Counted from the stretch's first letter, positions 47,355 through 57,941 are shown. The stretch: DNA of 64,000 bases from Ehretia macrophylla (GCA_037974665.1 CM075773.1:52676917-52740916); one strand, 5' to 3'. A program made the numbers and translations. Notes: a model not told the origin generated them from the letters alone.

Positions 47355-49613
47355 TGTGAAACCCTACTTTTCATCTTAACCTCGATTTGCGTGTTTTTCT
47401 TGTTTTGTGTGCTTTGACCTATTTTATGTGTTATATCAGTTCGAATGTGCTAAATATGTGATTTACATTTCTAATACATGCTATGTGTGCATTCATGAAA
47501 TTTTCATCAAAATCGACATCGAAAATTTTATCGTTGATTTTTATGAATAGTATTTTAAACGCACGTCCGCTAAGATTTTGACACGGGTATTTGTAGGGTT
47601 TGAAAACCTAGTCCACTATTATTAATAGACCCATGTTTTATAAAAATTGATTTTGAAACGGAATAGGAATTTAAATAGATTTTACGGGTGAAAAAGTACG
47701 TTTTTAAGCTAAAATAGTGATTTTTGCTCAAAATAATTCTTGTGTTGACTTTCATTGACCTAGTATATATTAAATACAAATTATATTTCATTTTAAATAT
47801 GTATAAAATGGCACAATTGAAAAATGTATTTAAAAGACATTTGAAAACAAATAAATATAACTTTTCACCGTCTTTTGCAAAAACAAAGTTTTTACCCGAG
47901 CGGGTGTATGAGTATGCATGTGAAATGTTGTCACCTATTCTTAAACTACTAAATATATTATTTTTTACTTGACCAAGCAAAATAGTCAAGAAAAACTACT
48001 TCAAATACTAAAAACATTAATTAAAAGACTAGAAAATCAACTTTGACTTTTTATTTTTTTGTTGACTTTGAGTTTATATAATCAACACACATTAAAACAA
48101 GCCAAAAACACCCCAAAAACATACACAAAACCGTGAGTTCAAGGAGGAGGAGGAATAAGGCATTTTCAAGGCTTTTCAAAGTATTTTTCTCATAGATTTT
48201 GCAATTCAAGTCCAAATCACTTCATTCAAAGCTTGATTTTGTTTGTTGGACATCCATTCTACATCTTTCTTTCATCAAAACACATCAAAGGTGAGAGAAA
48301 AATTATAGATCTCAAATGTCATTTTTTATGTTTTTGCATATAATTGAAATTTGAACCGTTAGAATGTTAATTTGAAGTTATATTATTGCTCAGTGCATGC
48401 TAAGGATCGATTATATGTATTCTTATGAGATTTGAATATTATTAAATGTTGTTTAACTGATTGTTGAAATACGGATTAGTTGATTATTGATTGTTGTTAC
48501 AAAACTGTGAGGAGCACGCTCGGGGTTAATCCAAGGTGTTACATGGTTAACTGATTGTTATTGTTATTATGATTCGGAAGTTGGGCAACCAATGTTGTTG
48601 CCTTCTCAATTTGGTATTGTTATTGTTATTATTAGTCGAGAGTCGGGCAGCCAATGTTGTTGACTTCTCGAATTGTTATTGTTATTGTTATTATGAGTCG
48701 AGAGTCGAGCAACCAATGTTATTGACTTCTCGAATTGAGTCCCATTGTTGTGAGCTTTGATAATGTTGTGTCACCTTGGGAGGTATCTTGGGCTGCGGGC
48801 ACAATTATCATGGCTAATCCCTATCTCGCATGGGCGGAGAGGCCATGGGGTGTGGGTCTAGGTCAAGGTACCTCAGCTTTGTGTCATTGAGTTTGGAGGA
48901 GTTGATGAGTATAGAATTGGTATATGGAGCTTCATCAGCAAATGTATCGTATCCTTATTGTGTGTTTATAGTTATTACTATTATTGCATTTATAATGATT
49001 ATTGATGTTCTTTGTGTGTTTACTGCTCAAAAGATGATTTCTAAGGAGTATAGTAGATACTGTTAGAGATCTATTGGATCTTCACTGGGCTTGTTTTATA
49101 TAAGCTCACTCTCAATTATTGCATGCATGCAGGTGTTACTGAGCCTGACTAAGGGTACGTGCCTCTTGAAGAGAAAAATGTGCCTATCATGGATGAGTCT
49201 TATGTGCAGGAGTCTTTGCCATGAGATTGTTTGTAGTTGATGTATCATGATGTATTATAAACCTACTTTAATTTAAAGACATATGTATGTTGATTTAGTA
49301 GTCTTTATTTTGATCATGACTAGATTACTAAGTTGGTTATAATCTATTTTGAAATGAATGTATAGCCTATGTATTATGTTGGAACGAAGGCACGTAACTA
49401 TGAAAGAGTTGATGAAAGAATGTTTAATGTATGAAGTGGGTGTGTTGTATGTTGTTAATTTGATTGTGGAGTTGGTTGGTGATTTATAGAGGTTGATGTA
49501 TGTTGTTCTTAAGGGTACGTTTAGAGCCTTGATGTTCATGTTACTGTCGTTATGCTGCCAAAATTCTATTGCGTCCTGACAGATCGTAGAAAAGGTCGAG
49601 TTGGGGCGTGACA
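47355..49613 (+). repeat. Third LTR, about 2.26 kb
   Basis: Starts TGTGAAACCCT after a purine-rich tract (AAGGTGGGAAGAA) and ends GGGGCGTGACA. It is about half a kilobase shorter than the second LTR. Its right edge meets mitochondrial-type DNA just before the trnN-like sequence. Confidence 0.88.
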
Positions 49614-49694
49614 CTGCCCTTTCCACTTCACAAGAATTGGAATCATCCCATAAGATTGTGCATCGATTTAGCAAACCAATTCTTAAAGAAGCCC

Positions 49695-49766
49695 ATCTCA
49701 ATAGCTCAATGGTAGAGCAGTCAATGATTAACTGACTGGTCGTAGGTTCAATTCCTACCTGATAAG
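49695..49766 (+). tRNA. trnN-GUU: Degenerate plastid-type trnN, anticodon changed
   Basis: This aligns base for base in length with plastid-derived trnN-GUU: TAGCTCAATGGTAGAGC (D arm), GGTCGTAGGTTCAATTCCTAC (variable and T arm, stem intact). The anticodon loop reads TGATTAA where trnN has CTGTTAA, giving ATT instead of GTT. The anticodon stem retains four of five pairs and the acceptor stem only about four of seven. It is most likely a pseudo-tRNA. Its left end lies 82 bases from the LTR array. Confidence 0.65.
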
Positions 49767-50889
49767 AAATGAATTAAATAATTAGAAAAAAAAGGCTTAT
49801 TTTCCTTGAAAAAGATCAGACTCTTTTTTCCTTCAACATAGGTAATGCCGACAGTGGCAAGGAGTTTCTTCTTAAAGAAGATCTGCTACGCTTATGCCTA
49901 ATAACCCGAAAACTGTGGTTATTACGGACGGTGAAATAGCTGCTTCTTTTTCTCTTCCTCCCCTCAACCTCGTACGACTTCTCTCTTTTTATTTAGAGAA
50001 CCGAGTGAACGCAGAATCCTAAGCGGCCTTTTGGCTAGGACGTGGAATCTTCTTCTTTTAAGATAGAACCAAACAAGAGCCGTTATCCTTTGAACCATGT
50101 TCATGTGAAAAAGAATAATAAGCGGTCTTTGGTCTTCAGTGAAATTACATGGATCCCTTTAATAAGAAGTAAGCTAGAATCACTCTACCTTGACCCTCGA
50201 GGGGAGATAACTCAACTCAATAGATAGAGTAAGTGTCCTACTGGATAGGGGTCAGGAATAGTAATAAGGCTAACGTTCGACTAGTAGCTTTCACGTGGCG
50301 AATCGGTATGTATGAAGTTTCTGTGATCACTTTACGGCATTCTATAAGCTTTCTTTTTCACCGGACAGAGTGAGAACTGCTCAGCTTGCTTGCTTTCTGG
50401 AGAGAGGTTTAAATCCTGGCTAACTAGGAGATAGAGTCGTCATTTCTCTTCTCTTTCTGACCTATGTAGATTCGCCTTAAAACAAGCGGATACGGAATGG
50501 CTTAAGTCGAACTAGTCTGGTATCGACTTGGATGTGTTAATATAATCATCCTAACCCATTCCCATTTACAAGAGTGTTAGGAGGTATTTCGCTTTACTCA
50601 GAAGGATTCAACAAAGAGCAGTGATAGACTTACCCAAAGCAACTTAAGGGATAGTGAGCTTGGACAACACTAGGGAAGAAATTCCAGTTTTTTCCAAAAG
50701 CATGTCCTTCTAGTCGATTTCATATCCCTTTCTTTTCTATCAACGAGGTCAGTCCAGAGTGCTTACACTATTGATGAGGGACTAGGCACCTAATAACAAA
50801 CTCAACCGGTCTATTCTCTCCGTAAGCAAAGGTATAACTAAAGAGATTTGTATTCCTTCTTAAGCGAGCTAGGTCTCTGCGGGATTGGC
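49767..50889. other. Spacer, no gene recognised
   Basis: A 61-codon plus frame at 50042-50227 is basic and unmatched. A tRNA D-arm-like string near 50208-50230 was examined and rejected. No other signal. Confidence 0.45.
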
Positions 50890-50970
50890 CTCATTGGATT
50901 TGGTTGACCATGATTTTGGAAATGATCCTTCCAGGAAATTAAATAAGCTGATCGGTCGAAAATCGTTCCC
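50890..50970 (-). mobile_element. Second LINE reverse-transcriptase scrap
   Basis: The minus strand reads DFRPISLFN and then, one phase over, RIISKIMVNQIQ. Together these match the plant L1-type motif DFRPISLCN...KIISK.L.NR that begins the reverse-transcriptase domain. It corresponds to a part just upstream of the fragment at 29.5-29.9 kb. Too short to be anything but a relic. Confidence 0.6.
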
Positions 50971-52254
50971 CGCGCATTAAATAATAATAACAATGTTTAT
51001 CCAATAGCAAACCCTATTTGATTTTGAAACCTTCTACTGGATTTAGATTCAAGATTAAGGCCTGTCTCCACCAGAATTTGAAGTTTTTCGCTTGAACAGA
51101 AGGCGCAGCTTGGTTAGACCCAAGATCGATAAGCTCGAGTCCCTCAGAGAGGGCAAGGCCTTGGGTTTCAACCAGGGTCGCAACTAGGATAGCTTCCTCA
51201 ACCCAAAAGACCAGGAAGATCGTTAGACCTAAGTTTACATGGGCCTCCATCGTTTAACATAGACCCACGAGCTACCGTTGCCGGTGAACCAGCTTTACGA
51301 TCGGCCTCCAATAGCAGGTCAAACTAATCTCTCCGATAGACATGCAAGCTTCTTCGTCTTCAAAATCCTTGCAGTATCTTCCCCTCCTCAACAATATTAT
51401 TTCCTATAGCTGAGACAAATATCCGATACCTGATGTAGCGAGCTAACCTATCAGCTAGGCAGTCCAGTTCTTGCAGGTATTGGCCCTTTCTTCAGAGATG
51501 GGATGAGGGACTGGAGCGGGCGGGGCTTCCTTTCCAAAAGAGGTCTCTGTCTTCGAGATGAGACTGGGCAGGCGCATTTGGCATCTCCTAGCAGCGGGAA
51601 TAACTCTTCAATTTGGGCATCCACTCAAACTCAAGCCGTGGCAACTGTTCCAACTAATCCCTACTTGTTGCGATCTCTCCTATGATAACTAGAAATAGCT
51701 ACTTCTTCGAGCTGGGTGGGGGTCGAGCCCCTTCCTATATCTATGTCTGGAAGACAATCCCCACCATTTCAGGAAATGAAGGTTCGATCAAAGGGTTCAT
51801 CAGCGTATAATGAAGAAAGTACTGAACAAGGCATGGGAGGCTTCCATGACATATAGAATAACATAGGGTAGAGTGAAAGGTTGCTTGCAATCCCCGAAAA
51901 GCCAAGCCATTGATACTACTGTTGCTAAATCAGCCAATGGAGTGCAACGTTACCGGGGCATTCTGTCAGTTTTAAGCCTTCGGCAATCGGCAAAGAAAGA
52001 CCATTTTGAGCAGCAGTCACGCTCATAGCAAGCAAAAAAGATGGGGTAAAGGGGCCAAAACGGCGGGAAAGCCAAGTGTTCTTTATAGAGTCGGAGAGCT
52101 AGTAAAGCTCAAAGGGTTCTTCCTGTAACCACCTTTCCTACCAAAAAGCTAAGCCACCGGGTTTTTTCTAGACTAGACCCTCAGGATTTTTTTAGGATTC
52201 ATACATGCCAGTCGAAGAATCTGCTCCAAAGCTACTACTCCGCCTAGCCTATCT
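50971..52254. other. Spacer, no gene recognised
   Basis: A 78-codon minus frame at 51014-51250 and a 60-codon plus frame at 51503-51685 have no recognisable motif. Confidence 0.4.
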
Positions 52255-52671
52255 TCCTGCCCGCCCCGATTGTATGAAGAAATCACTGCACTCGTCCACT
52301 GTTGCAGACAGACTGGCTTAAATACAGGGGCAAGATCGTTCACTCCTTGCGTAAGAAGACTACTTAAAGTGAAGTCAAAACTCGGGCTGGCTGAGCGAAT
52401 ATTCAAGTTGACAGCGCAATGGTGTGTATCCAATCTCTCCAATAAGAAGGATTCTTCCTCATACAAGAATGAACCTATCCTTGCCCAGCTCATCTCACGG
52501 GAGGACACTATTGAGCCTAGCACTTCAATATACTCTAAAAGAGGCATTTCATATCTATCTCTTGTGCTAACAGGAGCCAACTACGTCATCATACAATTGA
52601 CATTGCCTTTACATGACGTTTACGTAAATAAGTATCGACGAAAATGTGCATTGATGCCAAGGTCGTACTAA
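52173..52671. other. Region open on both strands (133 and 135 codons), unrecognised
   Basis: A plus frame (52270-52671, TTG start) and a minus frame (52173-52580) overlap almost fully. The minus one begins at an ATG (MAPVSTRDRYEMPLLEYIEV) and reads like soluble protein. The plus one contains RRLLKVKSKLGLAERIFKLT. At most one is real. I see no motif that decides it. Confidence 0.25.
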
Positions 52672-54164
52672 AGTTCTCAACAGGCTAGCGTACTATAGGG
52701 AAAGGAAGAAGTGGTTGTCTCAGTTATTTCCTCAATTGGCGGATCCGAGAATAGAAGACAATTCATTTTGTATTTCTTTCGGGCCCTATGACTTCGATTC
52801 AATCATTCCTGTAAAAGAGAGGGCATGCCACTATTATGCTCGCTTGGATGGGACATTTCCCCTGTTAACTCTATTTTAGATTGGCACCGCCTAATGTATG
52901 AAAGGGGAAGGTGGAGCAAAAAAGACATTCAGGATTCAGCCAATTGCAAGAGGAATGGTAGAAAGCGGCCTAAAGAGGGGTTGTCGTGCTACGGCTTGAT
53001 GTCTATGCACCTTAGTACGCGCGATATCGCTTTCCTAAGCTAAGTTCTAAGCTAGCTCACTTTCTTTGGGTCACGACTAAAAGGTATTTAGTTAATGACC
53101 CGTAAGCGAATGTCGCTTCAATCAAATCAAATAAGCCAATTTTTTTGGTAGGCAAACAAGGTAAGGCCCGGAAAAAAGAGCAAAGATTTTAGATGATAAG
53201 GAAGAGGCAAAGCAGGCACATCAAAAAGTTGATTCGATTAGTTAAAACTCTGAGGATGACCTGTTGACTATCTTGTTAGTCTTCTGGTAGGAATATCGAA
53301 AATCTTTCATGATGAGCTCCAAAGACTCAAAAGCTCACGCACGATCTACTAATCAAATAGCATAGCATCACCACGTTCAGGGACAGGCTTTCTCCCCAAA
53401 GCATACTTTTGCTTGCTCGCCATAGCACAAGCTGATCACACTGTGACGTCGAGCACTTCAGAGGAAGCGTGGTTAACAAATTCCTAAGCGCTTAAAGCAA
53501 GATTCGAAACTTTAGTTAGGGTCATCGTTTCATCCGCCCTTTCTCTTTCGAAAGAGGGTCTTAGTCTGTGTTGGTGGTATCATGAGCTTAGCTAGGCGGA
53601 GGGCTGTATGCCGGACCATCGAAAGGGCGAAAGCGTAGAATAGAGTGAAGTCTTGCCATTTTCTCATTTATCCAATCATCCAGCAGCCAAGATCAGATAT
53701 CGAGATTCAAAGCCCAGATCAAGGGTATCTTTTTCTAATGTGGATTCCTATGTTTAATAATTTAAGATTCCTGGAACTCAAAAATAACGTAAAGGATATC
53801 CAGCCTTTAGAGTCTATTCAGGATCACTTTTTATTTTAACAGAGTCTAAAGCCCAACCTTTCCCGCCCTTCACTCAGGTATCTCACACTATTGCTTACTT
53901 AGCTCTGCTCCTCACGTTTAGCTTGTTTGGCCCTATCCCACCCGCCACCAAACAGATGAAGAGAATGAGCCATACTAGACCTAGCGAAGAATGTTCCACT
54001 CAGACTACTCGATGAAGCTTTCTTTCTTGTATCATAGACAGCTGACAGAGAGATAGATGTCTCACTTGAAGCTTATAGTTCCATGTGTCAGTCAAGCGAG
54101 AGGGCTAGATCAAGGTGGCAAAGTGGAAGGAAGTGTAGGAGGAAATGAAAGTCAGTTCCTTATT
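52672..54164. other. Spacer, short coding-like stretch at its start
   Basis: Around 52688-52868 a plus frame reads YYRERKKWLSQLFPQLADPR then FCISFGPYDFDSIIPVKERA and looks protein-like, without a recognised family. The rest shows nothing. Confidence 0.35.
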
Positions 54165-54242
54165 AAAGCATTTAGTCGATTACTACGCCCTTCCTCCTCT
54201 CTGGGTGCCTAGGTATCCATCGTAAGCCTTTCATCCTTTGAA
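54165..54242 (-). pseudogene. rrn23: Plastid 23S rRNA 5' end (MTPT)
   Basis: On the minus strand the first 78 bases or so of plastid rrn23 are readable: TTCAAAGGATGAAAGGCTTA, GATGGATACCTAGGCACCCA and GGGCGTAGTAATCGAC. The fragment stops after that. It is collinear with the trnA 3' exon next to it. Confidence 0.9.
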
Positions 54243-54383
54243 CCTCGCCCTTAACTTTGAAGGCTATGCCATCCTAAGGTGCTGTTAAATGTATGGATCT
54301 TATCAGCGTCCATGAATGAGAAAGAATAGATCAGAAAAAGAGGGTGTTATCATATAGCATTGTATCGGCTAAGTTCACGAGTT

Positions 54384-54417
54384 GGAGATAAGCAGACTCG
54401 AACTGATGACATCCGCC
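54384..54417 (-). pseudogene. trnA-UGC: Plastid trnA-UGC 3' exon (MTPT)
   Basis: The minus strand reads GGCGGATGTCATCAGTTCGA then GTCTGCTTATCTCC, the 3' exon of plastid trnA-UGC with two compensating changes in the T stem. The 5' exon is not in the fragment, so no tRNA can form. The plastid trnA-rrn23 spacer lies at 54243-54383. Confidence 0.9.
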
Positions 54418-54581
54418 GCAGGGGAAACTACCGCCTCTCAGGTCCCCCGACTAATTCTATCATAGAGGCCACCGATAGACAAGAACTCCCTCCCCCCGAA
54501 CACTACTTACAACTTTTATCCTACTGTGTTCTCCAAAGTGAAAGTCTTCTCTTTATCTCAGCCAAAAGGTGCTGACTTGGA
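54418..54581 (-). pseudogene. 3' part of the plastid trnA-UGC intron (MTPT)
   Basis: On the minus strand the end of the plastid trnA group II intron is readable (TTGTAAGTAGTGTTCGGGGG, GGGAGTTCTTGTCTATCGGT, CGGGGGACCTGAGAGGCGG). The match fades after AAAAGGTGCTGACTTGG on the plus strand. A different part of this intron sits at 12919-13012. Confidence 0.85.
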
Positions 54582-55477
54582 TCAGAGGACCCAGACGAGA
54601 TTCGGTTTTGGCATTTGTGCGTGGCGGTGAGCACGGTAGCAGTTATGCTTGCGTTCTAGGGACTAGTGCGCAGAATGACTTGAGGTGAGTTCGAGATGGT
54701 GCAGAGGCACCCGGGTTCCATGATAAGTCGACTTAAGTCAACTGGCGTGATGCCAATAGATGAGGGATTCGGTTTATAGGAAGGACCAACAAGGACTGTT
54801 GGCCAGGATATGTAAAGAGCGCCGGTAAACATTTCAGTCGAGTACAGGGTGAAGGACAATGCCGAATTGATAAAAGGGTCAGGAACCCAAGAGCTAGATT
54901 GCGACCTTTGGTAGAGGCACGGATCAAAGGAATGCAAAATGTGCGTGGCATGTCAAATGGACCTTGTGTTAGTGGCGAAGACAAAGTCTAGTAGTCAAAG
55001 GACCATGGCACTTTGCCTCAATGGATGAGGTGTACGTCGGTGCAGTGGCGTTGAAAGTGATGTGTTGTTAGCCACGTTGGGCATGGATATATGTCCGAAA
55101 GTGAAACATTTGTTAGTGGCATGAGTTGTTATGCTAATATGGTGAAGTGTTGTAGCTTATGGGCAACTAGACTAGCAGGTGCGTGAGACTGTTGCGTTGC
55201 AGAAGTGTTTGGGTTTGTGCTTGGACACGGTACGAAGAGATGGCTCGATGATCCGTGACAGACTCTAGGCCAGCTAAATTCTAGCGCACAAGTTGGGTTA
55301 GTTTCATGAGAGACGGGCCAGGCCAGTACTGGGAATCTAGGTTTCGGGTTCTTTCCCTTACTAGATCTTCCTCTCGGGTAAAGTCCTTATACTTGGCTTG
55401 GCGAAGATGATCTCTTTAGGGCAGTGTACTACCTCTACTGAATTATCCAATAGAACTCTTTCTAAGGAAATGTATAA
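54582..55477. other. G+T-rich block on the plus strand, no gene recognised
   Basis: From about 54600 to 55320 the plus strand is unusually rich in G and T (for example GGTGTACGTCGGTGCAGTGG and TGTTGTTAGCCACGTTGGGC), unlike the flanks. Minus frames of 93 and 83 codons over it reflect that bias. Origin unknown. Confidence 0.4.
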
Positions 55478-55594
55478 GGTATGAAGTAACTCGACTGATA
55501 AGGAGAGGTTTGAAGACGCTCGACCAATGGGAGAGGTTTAAAGACGCTCAACTGATAGGGAGAAGAATGGAGTTGGCTCGACCAAAGGTTGAGG
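55478..55594 (+). repeat. Four-unit 28-29 bp tandem repeat
   Basis: The units start at 55478, 55507, 55535 and 55564, of the form GGTTTGAAGACGCTCGACCA followed by ATGGGAGA. The outer units are more diverged. It is related to the pair at 14015-14080 (shared GGTATGAAGTAASTCGACTG and GGGAGAGGTTTGAA). Confidence 0.8.
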
Positions 55595-56111
55595 CGGTGA
55601 AGGATGTGAATCAATCATGAATGCGGTTCTTGCATCTGTTGATGAAGAGCGCTGCTACGCTACCATTCATTGATTGAAAGCGGCCGATGGAACTTCGATG
55701 ATTCATCTGAGCTGGCTTACGTGTTAGCTTCATACTATGTCTCCTCTTGACTTTGTGGGTTGAAGCTTCTCTGCAGCCATAGTAGGCCCTTTTTGCCAGC
55801 CATAGTCATAGTGCTACCCCCTTTCCCTCATATCTTTCTCGTAGAGTGGCCTTGAGCTCCACCTTCGCCCATTCATTGCTTTCAACTTCAAGCAACTGGA
55901 ACATGAATAGTTCCACTCTTGAACCTCTGCTTCTGCTGGAGTGGCCGCTCCTACTTTCTTCTTAGTAGTTTGGTACTCCCTTTTTTAAGAAGTAAGAAGG
56001 GTTCTTTGTCGCTATAGGAAAGCCAGTGCATAAAGATCTATTCCCCTCGTCCTACAACCTTCCCGCCTAAGGGGGTGGATTAAGGCCTATAGTTCGTGTT
56101 CCCTAGCCAAA
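55595..56111. other. Spacer, no gene recognised
   Basis: No frame of note and no RNA signature. Confidence 0.45.
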
Positions 56112-56282
56112 ATGGGAAAATCACACAAGGAAATCAAGTCTAGCTCCACCCGGGCGGTACTTCCACGAAAGAACCATAAAGTCAAAAAAGAACTAGCTCT
56201 AACTGCTACTATTCGCGGAACATCTACTTTTAAATGGAACCCCCGCAGGACGAAGCACAGATCAGTAGATATTCAAGTCTAA
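56112..56282 (+). CDS. Unrecognised 56-residue basic ORF
   Basis: A clean ATG to TAA frame. The product would be strongly basic (GKSHKEIKSSSTRAVLPRKN, then HKVKKELALT and WNPRRTKHRSVDIQV), in the manner of a ribosomal protein or a fragment of one. I could not match it to any mitochondrial ribosomal protein. It may equally be chance. Confidence 0.3.
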   Translation: MGKSHKEIKSSSTRAVLPRKNHKVKKELALTATIRGTSTFKWNPRRTKHRSVDIQV

Positions 56283-57907
56283 CTACTTTCACTAATAGAA
56301 CCCGGTCAAATTAGTATCAGGTCATTTTCCTTCGTCAACGTCAATTGAAATGTGAGAGTTGGGCCCTTTACCTTCTTTTTTGGCATAGACTGGGGATTCC
56401 ATTAGATGATCTTTTTCCTTGAGTCAGAACCTCGGGCTATGGAGCCTGGTTTGGTCCTATACTTGTGCCCAGTTTTCGGGACCTGTGTTTGTAATCGGGC
56501 GTATGGAGACTGGTTGAACGTATTCTATATAGAAATAGTAGGCACATCACTAGGGGGAAGCGAGTAAGAACTACACCGGGTATCAGCAATGTAAAGAAGC
56601 TTCTGACCGGCCCCATTAGTTGCAATCGGTTGATCTACGAGCTATGGAGCTAGGGCAGCTACTTCTACTATTTATTAGAAAAAGAAGTCTTTGGTGCTCC
56701 GCCAAGGGCTACCCCTAATCTGAGATTGTGCTATACTATCACATCCGCGTAAGACCTCTACCAAAGGTCATGTTCCGACTTCCGGTTCTTCTTTTTCCTT
56801 TAGACTTTCTTGCGGAATTGACTTCTCATAGGCTGCCCTTACTCAACATCTTTTAAGAGGATCAACTACTTATTTAGTTACGTTATGATAGAACCAAACT
56901 CAATGGATGAAAGAACAGCAATTCTCTGTTCATGCTTTCATGGGACAAGAGTGAACAGTCGATTCAGCAAGGAGAGGTCTTACGAACGCCAGGGCAATCT
57001 CGATGAAAGTTGAAGGAAGTAGATCAACGGCTACTTTCCAGCTTGCTGCTTTCACTATGACCTTCCCCACCTAATCTTCTCCTCCATATATAGGGGTATA
57101 GGAGAAGCCCTGGAACTAGGCTTGAAGCTTCATTTAGATCGATTCCAGTCGCCGGTACCCGAAAGGAACTAGAAGTCACCTTTTCTTTAATAGTCATCTT
57201 CTCTAGTCTTTCAAATGGTGAATCACCGAAGTCAAATCCATCTTGCGCAGACGGGAGACGATGATCGAAGTCAGACTTGAGTATGGGACGAGAACTCGCT
57301 GATTTTGATTCGAATCAAATGAGACTAAAAGCACCATTTCTTTTGACATTTGACTTGTTCGTCAGCCTCCTCTTTATAGAACAGACGGTGTCGCTTTCTT
57401 CTTCTTTTTCTTGATTAGTTATCCAATCACAACAAAGCCTTTTTTCTTTCGATTCAGTGGCTGAATGAGCTAATTGCAGCAGTCTTTTTTTACCCTGCAG
57501 CACACTCAGAGACTACTCTTACTCTCAAGGGCTGTTGAGATAGAAGGCTAAGTTTTAAATTGGGCAAAGCCTTCTTCCATTCATCAACTGCCTTTCCCCT
57601 TCGTCTATTCTCGGGAGGTCTTGACGATACCCTTCTTCCGAACTGCCTAGGCCCAGCCCAGTCACAGGATCATATAAGAACGTCGTGCAGATGCTCAGGT
57701 ACTGCAGGCTGGCTGGTAAACAAACCGGGAAGTAGAATGCCTTTAGTGACTTCAAGCTCTGCTGTCACTGACTTTTCTTTCTCTCTCTTAGGCCGTATAA
57801 AAGTCTGTCTTCCATACGTTATGCAAGGCGAAAGAAAGACCATGCTTTCTTTGAAAAAGGAAAAAATGACTCAAATGAGTGAGTTAGGGCACCCCCAGCA
57901 TCTCAAG
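56283..57907. other. Spacer, no gene recognised
   Basis: The longest frame is 57560-57910 plus (116 codons), unmatched. No RNA gene seen. Confidence 0.4.
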
Positions 57908-57934
57908 TGATTAGGCGGGGATAGAATTCGAATC
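57908..57934 (-). pseudogene. trnfM-CAU: 3' end fragment of trnfM, minus strand
   Basis: The reverse complement reads TTCGAATTCTATCCCCGCCT followed by AATCA. This is the T-loop to acceptor end of mitochondrial trnfM plus the start of its trailer, with two changes from the usual gene. The rest of the tRNA is absent. It lies 7 bases from the GMC-oxidoreductase pseudogene. Confidence 0.65.
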
Positions 57935-57941
57935 ATGGGGG

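Larger units (their letters stand above)
39685..49613 (+). mobile_element. Tandem Ty3/gypsy gag-only LTR element array (fossil)
   Basis: The order is LTR fragment, internal, LTR, internal, LTR, with repeats spaced about 5.0 and 4.5 kb apart. The LTRs begin TGTGAAACCC and end GGGGCGTGACA (TG...CA). Each internal region starts with a primer-binding site for plant initiator tRNA-Met (TGGTATCAGAGCTT type) and ends in a purine-rich tract. The only coding relic is a gag with a Ty3/gypsy-type retrotransposon gag domain and CCHC zinc knuckles; no protease, reverse transcriptase, RNase H or integrase was seen. It therefore resembles non-autonomous gag-bearing LTR elements (TR-GAG type). Both gag copies look broken, with several interruptions each. 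By eye the repeated ends differ at roughly one base in twenty, suggesting a fairly recent origin, on the order of a few million years at nuclear rates. This element class belongs to plant nuclei, so the array was imported. Confidence 0.93.

Noticed and set aside
50200-50265. Possible tRNA (ACTC...GAGT D-arm-like pairing)
   Set aside because: No anticodon stem or TTC-type T arm with paired stem follows; it does not match any plant mitochondrial tRNA.
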